Assembly (NCBI GenBank): GCA_020350445.1
Contig: CP070717.1
Location: forward strand, 4,585,667 to 4,617,963
Origin: Acidobacteriota bacterium
Lineage (GTDB): Bacteria > Acidobacteriota > UBA6911 > RPQK01 > JAPXNP01
Length of the DNA: 32,297 bases
Direction: 5' to 3'
In this document: positions 16,055-23,711 of the stretch, piece after piece
How the letters are laid out: each line of letters opens with the position of its first letter
Numbering within the stretch: position 1 is the stretch's first letter
The notes under the pieces: model-generated
Seen by the model: the letters and a program-made list of their open reading frames with translations, nothing else
Told to the model about the DNA's origin: nothing
Database searches by the model: none
Made by a program: the position numbers and the translations under genes

Positions 16055-17131
16055 TCAGTCAGCCAGGAAAGCATCCACCGCAGTGCGTTTGATGCGATAA
16101 CTCGACCCGATTTTCTTCGCCTGCAGTTCACCTGATTCGATCACGGCAATGACATCGGTCTCCGAGACGCCGAGCAGCTCGGCGACCTGGCCGGGTGACA
16201 AGAGGTCCGGAAGGGCTGCCGCAGCTGCGGGAGTCCCACCGGCACCGACGGCCGGCTGTGCTGGAGTCCCACCCAGGAGTCCACCCCCCTGCTGCTGCAT
16301 GATCTGCTGGGCAACAGCCATTCCAACTGCGAGCTCCGTGGCCATTCCACCGGCGCCGCCACCGCCCGTTTCGAGACCTTCAGCCAACTGGAATTTGACG
16401 TAATCGTTGAGGTTTCCAACAGCGGCCATACTCGAGCGCTTGTCGATCGCTTCTTCAACCTCGGGCGGTACCGAGACGTTTTCGACAATGAAGCTCGAGA
16501 TGTAAAGGCCATACTTGGCTCCGACGACAGGGTTGATCAGGGGGAGCAGGGCATCTCCCAACTCGGTGAACCGGGTAGCGATATCGAGTGCGGGGATGTT
16601 TGATGAAGCCAGGGCATCACTGAAGATGCTGACGATTCGTGACTTCATTGTCTCGCTGAACTCGTCCAGCCGGAAGTTATGATCCGAACCGGCGACCTCT
16701 TTGAGAAAGAGCTTGGGGTCGACAATTTTGAAATCGTAGGTGCCGAACGCGCGCAATCGGACGATGCCGAAATCCTGGTCCCGGGCCATGATCGGATTTG
16801 AGGTGCCCCATTTGTTCCCGGTGAACAGTCTTGTATTCAGATAGTAGACATCAGCTTTGAACGGGGACTCGAGACCATACTTCCATGATTTCAGACGGGT
16901 CAGGATCGGGATGTTATCGGTCGTCAGTGTATGCTTGCCGGGTCCAAACGTGTCCCCAAACTCTCCCAGGTAGACAAACTGTACGGTCTGCGATTCCCGG
17001 ACGATCAACTGGGCCCCATTCTTGATCGCCTTGTCCTCATCCGGGAAGCGGAAGGAAAGAGTGTCACGGGAGTCGTCCGTCCACTCAATGATCTCTAACA
17101 GTTCGCCTTTAAGAAATTCCCAGATTGCCAT
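16055..17131 (-). CDS. SPFH (YdjI/virion-core-like) protein with a C-terminal helix-turn-helix
   Basis: A 358-residue protein. Residues 1-245 are the SPFH/band-7 domain of the YdjI type: the N-terminal EFLKGELLEIIEW, DTLSFRFPDEDKAIKNGAQLIVRESQ and YLGEFGDTFGPGKHTL are characteristic. A Gly/Ala/Gln/Pro linker (about 255-305) follows, and the last 50 residues (LLSPGQVAELLGVSETDVIA to AVDAFLAD) are an excisionase/MerR-like helix-turn-helix with a wing. Close relatives often end instead in a zinc ribbon. SPFH proteins form large membrane-bound rings or scaffolds; whether the small domain here binds DNA or a protein is unknown. There is no transmembrane helix. It is upstream of the YdjG-like gene in a two-gene unit. 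Confidence 0.82.
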   Translation of the reverse strand: MAIWEFLKGELLEIIEWTDDSRDTLSFRFPDEDKAIKNGAQLIVRESQTVQFVYLGEFGDTFGPGKHTLTTDNIPILTRLKSWKYGLESPFKADVYYLNTRLFTGNKWGTSNPIMARDQDFGIVRLRAFGTYDFKIVDPKLFLKEVAGSDHNFRLDEFSETMKSRIVSIFSDALASSNIPALDIATRFTELGDALLPLINPVVGAKYGLYISSFIVENVSVPPEVEEAIDKRSSMAAVGNLNDYVKFQLAEGLETGGGGAGGMATELAVGMAVAQQIMQQQGGGLLGGTPAQPAVGAGGTPAAAAALPDLLSPGQVAELLGVSETDVIAVIESGELQAKKIGSSYRIKRTAVDAFLAD

Positions 17132-17173
17132 GTCCTATCTCCTCATTCAGATCAGATGCAACTGCCCTCTATT

Positions 17174-18421
17174 CTAACTGACACCCAGAAGCCCCACCCA
17201 GGCCCCTGTCAGACAAGTCGACAGGGTGCCGGCGACAATTGAACGAAATCCCAGGCCGACAATCTCGTCGCGCCTCTCGGGAGCCATCGTCCCGAGGCCG
17301 CCGATCATGATGCCCAAGCTCCCGGGGTTTGCGAAACCACACATAGCGTAGATCATAATGAGCCGGCTCTTCTCACTCAAGGCGCCCGGCTGGAGCTGAC
17401 TCATATCCAGATAAGCCACCAATTCATTGACGATCGTCTTCGTCCCCATCAGTGAGCCGGCGACCATCGCCTCACTGGATGGTACACCCATCAGCCAGAC
17501 AATCGGAAACATGATCAATCCCATGATCCGCTGCAACGTTAGCGGGCTGCCGCCCCACTCGGGCAGCAAGGCCAGCATCAGGTTCGCGAGATGCACCAAC
17601 GCAACGAGTACGATGAGCATGGCGACGATATTCAACAGGAGTTGAACGCCTCGAACTGTCCCTTTGGTGATGGCGTCCATCGCATTGTGGATCTCTTCGG
17701 GTGCAACCAGTTTACCTGGAGTCGGATCGCCAATCTGGGGAATCATGATCTTCGAAATCACGACAGCGGCCGGGGCATTCAGGATTGATGCGGTGAGAAT
17801 ATGGCCCAGAACATTTGGGACCGCTTCGGAGAGCAAGCTTGCGTAAAGCACCATCACGGTTCCGGCGATGGTTGCCATGCCACAGGTCATGATCGTGAAT
17901 AACTCGCTGCGGGTCAGGCTGGCAAGGTACGGCCGAATGAACAGGGGCGATTCAACCATCCCCATAAAGATGTTGGCTCCGACCCCCACGCCCTCGGCGC
18001 CTCCGATCTTTAGCGTCCGCTCCAGGGCCTTGGAGAAGAATGTGACAACGACCGGCAGGATGCGCCAGTAGAAGAGCAGGGTCGTCAGGGCACTGATCAG
18101 AAGCAGAAGGGGCAGGGCGCGAAAGGCGAGCACATAGCTTGCGGCCGGGGTGATCGTTTCGAAAGGAGCCGTCGCTCCGCCAAGATAGCCAAAAACGAAG
18201 GCCGTGCCTGCCTGGGTCGATTCCTCAAGAGACAGTATGAGCCGATTCAGAGCGAGAAAGAGCTCTCGAGAGACAGGAATCTTCAGCAGAATCAGTGCCA
18301 GGAGGAGCTGTAACCCCAGGCCTGCCATCACCAAGCGGAAGGAAACCTTGCGGCGAGATTCGCTCAGGGCCCAGGCAATGAGGAGGAATACGGCTAGTCC
18401 GGCTGCGCTTTGAATCAACAT
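17174..18421 (-). CDS. Concentrative nucleoside transporter, CNT/NupC family
   Basis: A 415-residue inner-membrane protein with about ten hydrophobic segments, close to the bacterial CNT length. Recognisable stretches are GVGANIFMGMVESPLFIRPYLA, then MATIAGTVMVLYASLL, and GVPSSEAMVAGSLMGTKTIVNELVAY, which form the substrate and cation site in the CNT fold. These carriers import nucleosides with sodium or protons. The last cytoplasmic turn includes CGFANPGSLGIMIGGLG, also typical. The gene is 42 bases upstream of the SPFH gene on the same strand and could be part of its transcript, but there is no functional reason for linking them. Substrate preference among nucleosides is not visible. Confidence 0.9.
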   Translation of the reverse strand: MLIQSAAGLAVFLLIAWALSESRRKVSFRLVMAGLGLQLLLALILLKIPVSRELFLALNRLILSLEESTQAGTAFVFGYLGGATAPFETITPAASYVLAFRALPLLLLISALTTLLFYWRILPVVVTFFSKALERTLKIGGAEGVGVGANIFMGMVESPLFIRPYLASLTRSELFTIMTCGMATIAGTVMVLYASLLSEAVPNVLGHILTASILNAPAAVVISKIMIPQIGDPTPGKLVAPEEIHNAMDAITKGTVRGVQLLLNIVAMLIVLVALVHLANLMLALLPEWGGSPLTLQRIMGLIMFPIVWLMGVPSSEAMVAGSLMGTKTIVNELVAYLDMSQLQPGALSEKSRLIMIYAMCGFANPGSLGIMIGGLGTMAPERRDEIVGLGFRSIVAGTLSTCLTGAWVGLLGVS

Positions 18422-18440
18422 CTCTTAATCTTGGGCCGGC

Positions 18441-18761
18441 CTAACTCTCAGGCTCGATGTACTTCCGAAAGAGAGGGAGTAGGACTTCTGCTTTCCTGTC
18501 GTGGTCTCCGTAGAACTGGATGCCAAACAGTCCTCCTTCCTCATGCCGGTAGATGACGTGTGCCTTGAGCGAAATGAGTTCTTCATCATTCGTGAAGGTG
18601 ACAACGACATCTGAACCTTCCTCAAGGGATGCCGTGGGTTCTGCCACGCAAGCCCCATCGAAGGAAATATCGACTGCGTCGACAGTCAAGCGTCCAGCTT
18701 CATCTTCAAACTCACAGGGGAGGGAACACTCCCAACGGTGGTATCTTCTTTTCTCAGCCAA
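18441..18761 (-). CDS. Single-domain PilZ protein
   Basis: A 106-residue cytoplasmic protein consisting of one PilZ domain. The cyclic-di-GMP contacts are seen: the RxxxR element as RRYHR (5-9) and the DxSxxG element as DISFDG (31-36), followed by a six-strand barrel pattern. It therefore probably binds cyclic-di-GMP and relays it to a partner. The start is TTG at 18761, with GGAG about nine bases upstream. It precedes the CNT gene on the same strand by 19 bases, so the two may be co-transcribed. No diguanylate cyclase, phosphodiesterase or motility gene is in the window. Confidence 0.85.
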   Translation of the reverse strand: MAEKRRYHRWECSLPCEFEDEAGRLTVDAVDISFDGACVAEPTASLEEGSDVVVTFTNDEELISLKAHVIYRHEEGGLFGIQFYGDHDRKAEVLLPLFRKYIEPES

Positions 18762-18860
18762 TCTGATTTGCTCCGATCGGATTGTCTCACAACCCTCTGC
18801 GACTGGAAGGCAAACTTTTTGAAGGAAAGGAGTCTATCCAGGACTGCCGGGACCAGGAGA

Positions 18861-18906
18861 TAAAACAGAAGAGGCCGACACCCGCTGCGGAAGCGGTCTG
18901 CCGGCC
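18861..18906 (-). terminator. Rho-independent terminator of the Gfo/Idh/MocA gene
   Basis: On the minus strand, 24 bases after the oxidoreductase stop, two GC-rich arms (18906-18892 and 18886-18873) pair over about 14 bp with one wobble and one small bulge around a 5-base loop. A U-rich stretch (UCUUCUGUUUUA) follows. The placement between two same-strand genes fits a terminator. Confidence 0.65.
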
Positions 18907-18929
18907 CTTCTAAGCCCGTTCGGAACAGA

Positions 18930-20324
18930 CTATCCCTTCAGCTTCATTGCAACCGGATCCCATTCGACGATGCGGTTTTCGAGGAAGCAGACGTTGGCCA
19001 GAACTGCAGGTGCTGCGGCCCGGAGCCCGAATTCGACGTCTTCGACGACCTTCCCCTGGCCGCGGATCGCGTTGAAGAAGATACGGAAGTGGTCAATTCG
19101 GCTGTCATAGCCATCGGGAGCAGCAAACTCGAGGTCTCCTCCGACCTTGTCGAGATGCGGCGCTGTCTCACCGACATGGGTCTTCCTGTATTCCGCAATC
19201 CAGGCATCCCGCTGGGGTTCGGAGAAGGTACGGACTGAATTGTATCCGTAGACCAGTTCATCGAATCCGGCCGAAGTGGGAACATTGCGGCGGACGCGAA
19301 TCGAGTTCTCTCCGATCGACATGATTCCCTCATTTCCGATCAGATCGAATGTGGCACCATGTCCACCATCGGCGAAGTTCGCACCGAGCTGGAGAGTGAA
19401 CGCGGGGTGGTGGGCTGATTTCGGATACTCATAGAGACCCAGGATCAGGTCGGGAGCTTCCCGATTCTCAGTCCAGAAGCGGATACCGCCGGTAGCCATG
19501 GCCTTCGTCGGGCCGAGCGAGCTGATGATGTAATGCAGCGCGGAGAAACGGTGAACATACATGTCTCCGGCAACACCGGTCCCGTAATCCCAGTACTTTC
19601 TCCAGCGGAAGAATCGATCGGAATCGTAAGGCTTCTTCGAAGCGCTTCCCTGGAAGCTGTCCCAGTCAATCGTCTCGGGGGAGGCATCCAGCGGAATCGA
19701 ATACTGCCACGCTCCAAGGGCGGAGTTACGGCTAATGAGGATGTCCGCCATGTTGAGGTCTCCGATCACACCCTGTTCGAAGAGTTCCTTGGCCTTTTCG
19801 CAGACGATGGAACTGACGGTCTGGCTTCCAACCTGAAGTACCTGATTGGTCTTCTTCTGGGCAGCGATCAGGTCGGCACCCTGATCGATCTTCTGGACCA
19901 TCGGCTTTTCGAGGTAGACAGCCTTGCCGGCTTCCATCGCTTCAATTCCCATCTGCTGATGCCAGTGGTCAGGCGTCGCGACGATTACCGCATCGATGTC
20001 GGGGCGTGCGAGGATCTCTTTGTAGTTCTTGGTCGTTGCGACGTGACTTCCAAAAACCTCTTTGGTTCGCGCGAGACGACCATCGTAGCAATCAGCCGCT
20101 GCGACGAGTTCGACGCCAGGAACCTTCAGCGCCGTCTGGGTATCTTCAAAGCCGATGATCCCCATTCCGATAGTAGCGATTTGAATGCGATCGTTGGCAG
20201 AGACTCCTTGAGCCAGCGCTGACGATCTCAGACTGAGAATCGTTGGAGCTGCCGAAGCAGCCATCGTCGTCGAAGCCGCAAGCTTCAGGAAGTCCCGGCG
20301 CGATGATTGACTTGAATTCTTCAT
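18930..20324 (-). CDS. Tat-exported Gfo/Idh/MocA-family oxidoreductase
   Basis: A 464-residue protein with a twin-arginine signal (SRRDFLK, Arg9-Arg10, then a hydrophobic Ala/Thr core and SSALAQG near 40), so it should be folded with its nucleotide before export. The Rossmann fold follows: GMGIIG at 53-58 and [12 protein letters not shown] near 111-122. The family catalytic motif EKP is at 139-141 in YLEKPMVQK. These enzymes oxidise or reduce sugars, inositols or related compounds with NAD(P); secreted members are common in Acidobacteriota and the PVC group. ATG 20324 has GAGGAG seven bases upstream. It is divergent from the DUF6807 lipoprotein gene. The substrate is unknown. Confidence 0.9.
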   Translation of the reverse strand: MKNSSQSSRRDFLKLAASTTMAASAAPTILSLRSSALAQGVSANDRIQIATIGMGIIGFEDTQTALKVPGVELVAAADCYDGRLARTKEVFGSHVATTKNYKEILARPDIDAVIVATPDHWHQQMGIEAMEAGKAVYLEKPMVQKIDQGADLIAAQKKTNQVLQVGSQTVSSIVCEKAKELFEQGVIGDLNMADILISRNSALGAWQYSIPLDASPETIDWDSFQGSASKKPYDSDRFFRWRKYWDYGTGVAGDMYVHRFSALHYIISSLGPTKAMATGGIRFWTENREAPDLILGLYEYPKSAHHPAFTLQLGANFADGGHGATFDLIGNEGIMSIGENSIRVRRNVPTSAGFDELVYGYNSVRTFSEPQRDAWIAEYRKTHVGETAPHLDKVGGDLEFAAPDGYDSRIDHFRIFFNAIRGQGKVVEDVEFGLRAAAPAVLANVCFLENRIVEWDPVAMKLKG

Positions 20325-20646
20325 AACCTAACTCCTCAAGAGGTGCTTTGATAGTTTAAGTGGGCCAAGAAGAACCCAACCCACCCGAGTAACCGGAAAC
20401 CTAAATCCCCGCTCAATTCTCGCTGATCAAAATCAATTCCGTCAATCCGTCATTCTCTTCGGTTGACCAGAGCAGCGAATTGAAGCTGTCGAAAATTCTA
20501 TTCTCCGGTTCGGTATCAGAGGAAGATTGGCCGCGGAAAGAGCTTGACGCAAGCCAGGTAGATCAATTGGATAGTGAGTTGTGATGCCGAAACTGTGAGC
20601 ACAATGTTCAAATCTGAAAAGAAAGTGCAAAAAACAACAAATTCAC

Positions 20647-20676
20647 TTGACAGGTAACGACCGAAAGCGCGATAAT
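20647..20676 (+). promoter_or_regulatory. Near-consensus sigma70 promoter of the small RNA candidate
   Basis: A perfect -35 box TTGACA (20647-20652) and a five-of-six -10 box GATAAT (20671-20676) are separated by 18 bases. Transcription would begin near 20683. It is the best sigma70-like match I found in the window. Confidence 0.7.
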
Positions 20677-20682
20677 TCCAAT

Positions 20683-20764
20683 CAGCCGATCACCATAAGG
20701 CCGAGAGATTTGTCCTCCTGTTTAATTGATCTCTCGGCCGCCCTTTTTTAAGGGCTTTTTTTTT
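20683..20764 (+). ncRNA. Candidate small RNA of about 80 nt with an anti-Shine-Dalgarno loop
   Basis: Starting about seven bases after the -10 box, the transcript would have a short 5' tail, then a perfect 11-bp stem (GGCCGAGAGAT 20699-20709 with ATCTCTCGGCC 20729-20739) closing a 19-base loop. The loop carries TCCTCCT at 20713-20719, complementary to Shine-Dalgarno sequences. A second stem, GCCCTT with AAGGGC (20740-20745 and 20750-20755) around a TTTT loop, follows without a gap and is trailed by nine T. No open reading frame of note lies inside. Promoter, structured body and terminator in about 120 bases are the classic layout of a trans-acting bacterial small RNA. The alternative is a 5' leader whose terminator attenuates the lipoprotein gene starting 66 bases further on. 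I recognise no Rfam family. Confidence 0.6.
20740..20764 (+). terminator. Intrinsic terminator after the anti-SD hairpin
   Basis: A 6-bp stem (GCCCTT/AAGGGC) with a four-T loop is followed by nine T (20756-20764). No protein gene on the plus strand lies upstream for it to terminate; the only plus-strand promoter nearby is that at 20647. Confidence 0.75.
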
Positions 20765-20829
20765 GCCCTCCTGAACTTCAATCGATCCCATGGTAATCTC
20801 TGCTTCTTAAATTGGGAGAGGATTGTTCT

Positions 20830-22071
20830 ATGCGCAAAATCTTGGTCTTGGGATGGGGTCTCTTACTGGGCTGTCAGTCTGCACCGCAACCGGTCGCAGA
20901 TTACATTTTGGAGGTCGATTCAGGGAGGTTCGATAGGGTCGACGCGGTCGTCTCCGTTGAATTCGAAGGCATCTCCGGTCCGGTCCATCTATTTGAAGTG
21001 ACCCAGGGCTTGCGTCGGCCAACCCCTGTTCAGATTGAGGTGGGGACGCCGAATCGGCTCTACTTCGTATTGACCGATGAAACCCCCAGGGAGACAGTCC
21101 GGCGGTTTGAGCTGTTTGTCGGGGGCGAGAACAGCGATAAGAGTTCAAGCAAGTTGTCGATGCTCAATGAGGAAGGCAAGTATCTCGAGCTTCGTCTTTC
21201 CGATGCCCCCGTCCTGAGGTACAACTACGGAACAGTCGAACCGCCTGATCCATCCACTCCGAAAATACAAGCCCGAAATGCCTACATCCATCCGGTTTGG
21301 ACTCCTCGTGGAATTGTCGTAACGGATGATTTCAATCCAGATCATTTGCACCAGAGAGGGATCTGGAATGCCTGGGTGAAGACAGAGTTTGAAGGCCGGC
21401 ATCCCGATTTCTGGAATCTGGGAGATGGAACGGGTACGGTCCGGTTCGAAGCCTTTGATGCCCAGGAGGTGGGACCGGTCTTTTCTCGACTGAAGATCCG
21501 GCACCGTCATGTCGATCTTTCGGCCCCGGAAGGGGAGAAGGCTGTCCTATCCGAGATCTGGACTCTCCGTCTATATTCCGTTGGCGGGAAGTTCAGGGGG
21601 TTTTACCTGATGGATCTCGAGTCGGTACAGACCGTGGTCGCTGACAGTCCATTAACGCTGAGTGAGTACCATTATGGAGGGATGGCCTTTCGGGGTGCCC
21701 GGGAATGGACGCCTGACGTGGCCTGGTTTCTGACCTCGGAGGGCAAGGAGCGAATCGAGGGAGATGATTCCCGGGCGGACTGGATTATCATCGGTGGGGC
21801 TTCGGAGGAAGCAGCTCAGGGGACGGCCATTCTCAGTGACCCTGAGAATCTGAGAAGTCCTCAGCCCCTGCGGATTCATCCTGAAATGCCCTACACGGCC
21901 TTCTCGCCGGTGCGGTTGGGGAAGATTGAACTTGAGCCGGGAGATCGCATCGAATCACGTTACCGGTACATCTTCTTTGATGGGAAACCAGGAATCTCCG
22001 AGGTGAGTCCCTATTGGTCTGATTTCGTGGAGCCACCTGTTGTGACGATCACTCCCAACACGGTGAATTAG
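20830..22071 (+). CDS. DUF6807 (PmoA-like) lipoprotein
   Basis: A 413-residue protein of the DUF6807/PmoA group, often found beside Gfo/Idh/MocA oxidoreductases in sugar loci. The segment YIHPVWTPRGIVVTDDFNPDHLHQRGIWNAWV contains the conserved His-rich part (HLHQRGIW here, HHRG in many relatives), and the C-terminal half is beta-rich. The open frame begins at 20812, but ATG 20830 is chosen: GGGAGAGG lies eight bases before it, and the protein then starts with a clean lipoprotein signal with LLLGC as lipobox (Cys15). It should be a periplasmic or outer-membrane lipoprotein. The exact reaction is not known for the group. It is convergent with the SSS symporter gene, and the two stop codons overlap. 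Confidence 0.82.
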   Translation: MRKILVLGWGLLLGCQSAPQPVADYILEVDSGRFDRVDAVVSVEFEGISGPVHLFEVTQGLRRPTPVQIEVGTPNRLYFVLTDETPRETVRRFELFVGGENSDKSSSKLSMLNEEGKYLELRLSDAPVLRYNYGTVEPPDPSTPKIQARNAYIHPVWTPRGIVVTDDFNPDHLHQRGIWNAWVKTEFEGRHPDFWNLGDGTGTVRFEAFDAQEVGPVFSRLKIRHRHVDLSAPEGEKAVLSEIWTLRLYSVGGKFRGFYLMDLESVQTVVADSPLTLSEYHYGGMAFRGAREWTPDVAWFLTSEGKERIEGDDSRADWIIIGGASEEAAQGTAILSDPENLRSPQPLRIHPEMPYTAFSPVRLGKIELEPGDRIESRYRYIFFDGKPGISEVSPYWSDFVEPPVVTITPNTVN

Positions 22072-23624
22072 GCGAGGCCGGTCTCGCTGGATCTCGCTTC
22101 GCTACTCTCCCGCGTCGGAAAAGCCTGGTAGGCCAGCAGGCCAAGAAGGGCTGAACTCAGTGCCGGCGGGAGCAGGATCCCGTAGGGTTCAAGTAGCGGT
22201 TCGAGGAAGGCTTCCCAGCTGAACACGAAATGGAGCCCCCAGCTCGCGCAGCCGACAATCATGCTGGCCATCGCCGATCCCTGCCCTTTAGAAGCACTGT
22301 AGATTCCCAAGGTCAGAGGCACAAGGAGACCGACCAGGGTCAGTGCATAGGCCTCTTCGAGCAGGCTGTACGCGTTGTGACCCAGGAAGGCGGTAACCAC
22401 GCTGGCCGCACTGACCCCGACGATGGAAATGCGGGTCAGAAAAAGCGTTGAATAGCGTCTTCGCAAGAGTTGGGGCAGGATATTCTGGCCGAGAACACTT
22501 GCGGGAGCGAGGATTGCACTGTCGATTGTTGAAAGAACGGCGGCACTCAGTGCCAGGATGAACAGGATGCTCATCCCTGGGGTCAGGAAGGCCCGGGCAA
22601 GCAGGGGGAGAATCGCCTGATCGGTTGCCTCGGGGAACAGGATCCTGGAGACCAGCCCCAGGATGACCGGTATAAGTCCAAAGACGATGTAGCAGATCCC
22701 GGCAATCCAGCAGGCCTGCCGTGCCACGGTGGCGGACTTCGCCGCGAAGATTCGCTGCGTCAAGTCCTGTGTGGGGACATTCCCCAGGGCCGCGATGCAG
22801 AAGACTCCGAACCAGTCCAGCAGGGAGGTCCACCGATCGGTCGGGATAAAGGTCAGGAACCCCGGTGTAGTTTCCGTCAGCAGCGCATTCCATCCAGCCA
22901 GCAGACTTCCGTCTCCGATGTTGACCAGTGCCGAGAAACCGAGAATCACAATCCCGACGAGTAGAATCGCAATCTGGACCGCGTCGGTCAGGGTGACTGA
23001 CCACATGCCGCCCAACAGGGTATATCCAGTACCCACAACCGCAATGACCACCACTCCGTAGTGAAGAGGAAGCCCGAAGATCAACTCGAGCATGGCGGCC
23101 AGTGCCAGAAACTGAACAGCGATCCAGCCAAAATAGCTGGGAACCAGGATACATGCCGAGGTCATTTCGGCACTGGAACCGAACCGCCTGCCGAAGAAGT
23201 CGGAGAGAGTCAACAACTTCATCTTCCATAGCGGGGCGGCAAAGAAGAAACCAGCGATGAGAAGGCAGAAACCCGACCCCAGGGGTTCCAGCGCCGTCGC
23301 ACTCAGTCCGACACGACGGACCTCGTCGGTCGCGGTCAACATCGTTCCCGCTCCGAACCACGTCGCCAGCAGAGTTGAAGCGGAAAGCATCAGAGGTAGT
23401 CGTCGTCCGGCCACCAGAAAATCGACTTCGTCGTGGATGCGACGCCGGGACCAAAATGCCAGGCCATACATGACCGAGACGAATGCCACCAATGCCAAGC
23501 CGAGTCTAAATTCCAAGTTGGTATCCGTGAGGTTAACAGTTCCTCTTCGCAGGAGCCGGCCCCTCGGTCCGATCCGGGTACCTTGACCCGCCTGCACCAA
23601 AAAAACCAGTTGCCGATTTTGCAC
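22068..23624 (-). CDS. Sodium:solute symporter (SSS/SLC5 family)
   Basis: A membrane protein of up to 518 residues with about thirteen hydrophobic segments. Typical SSS features are FLVAGRRLPLMLSASTLLATWFGAGTM in helices 1-2, GGMWSVTLTDAVQIAILLVGIVIL (the sodium:solute symporter signature near the middle), and ILALSAAVLSTIDSAILAPASVLGQNI, which carries sodium-site Ser/Thr residues. It would import a sugar, polyol or organic acid with sodium. The start is unsettled. GTG 23624 gives an N-terminus of about 35 unlikely residues with no ribosome site; the real start may be near residues 25-37 (CTG 23552 after GAGGGG, or TTG 23516). It lies beside the DUF6807 lipoprotein, so import of the substrate of that locus is plausible. 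Confidence 0.85.
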   Translation of the reverse strand: MQNRQLVFLVQAGQGTRIGPRGRLLRRGTVNLTDTNLEFRLGLALVAFVSVMYGLAFWSRRRIHDEVDFLVAGRRLPLMLSASTLLATWFGAGTMLTATDEVRRVGLSATALEPLGSGFCLLIAGFFFAAPLWKMKLLTLSDFFGRRFGSSAEMTSACILVPSYFGWIAVQFLALAAMLELIFGLPLHYGVVVIAVVGTGYTLLGGMWSVTLTDAVQIAILLVGIVILGFSALVNIGDGSLLAGWNALLTETTPGFLTFIPTDRWTSLLDWFGVFCIAALGNVPTQDLTQRIFAAKSATVARQACWIAGICYIVFGLIPVILGLVSRILFPEATDQAILPLLARAFLTPGMSILFILALSAAVLSTIDSAILAPASVLGQNILPQLLRRRYSTLFLTRISIVGVSAASVVTAFLGHNAYSLLEEAYALTLVGLLVPLTLGIYSASKGQGSAMASMIVGCASWGLHFVFSWEAFLEPLLEPYGILLPPALSSALLGLLAYQAFPTRESSEARSSETGLA

Positions 23625-23650
23625 AGAGTGAGGGGTGATTTCAAGCCAAG

Positions 23651-23673
23651 AGGAACCGTAGTAAGCTGTTCCT
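23651..23673. promoter_or_regulatory. Inverted repeat in the divergent symporter/Sir2 gap
   Basis: AGGAAC (23651-23656) and GTTCCT (23668-23673) are perfect 6-base inverted repeats 11 bases apart, midway in the 87-base gap between the divergent SSS symporter and Sir2 genes. The spacing of about one and a half turns would suit a dimeric repressor. The symmetry is short, so chance is possible. Confidence 0.3.
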
Positions 23674-23711
23674 ACAGTTCAGAGTGGACGATACTCAAGT
23701 GAGGTGGGTTT

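Larger units (their letters stand above)
20325..20829. other. 505-base divergent intergenic region
   Basis: The first 320 bases hold only the ribosome site of the oxidoreductase gene (near 20332-20337 on the minus strand) and AT-rich sequence without a supported gene. The last 180 bases hold a strong plus-strand promoter, two consecutive hairpins with a T-run (see the ncRNA entry), and the ribosome site GGGAGAGG (20814-20821) of the lipoprotein gene. Confidence 0.7.

Noticed and set aside
19533-20222. A 229-codon open frame opposite the Gfo/Idh/MocA oxidoreductase gene
   Set aside because: It is antisense to the conserved Rossmann domain and has no recognisable sequence or ribosome site.
20442-20630. 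A 62-codon minus-strand open frame in the divergent gap
   Set aside because: No ribosome site, no domain, and composition like non-coding sequence.
22288-23454. A 388-codon frame inside the symporter gene on the same strand
   Set aside because: Its translation is rich in Arg, Ser and Pro with no domain, while the overlapping frame encodes a clear SSS symporter.
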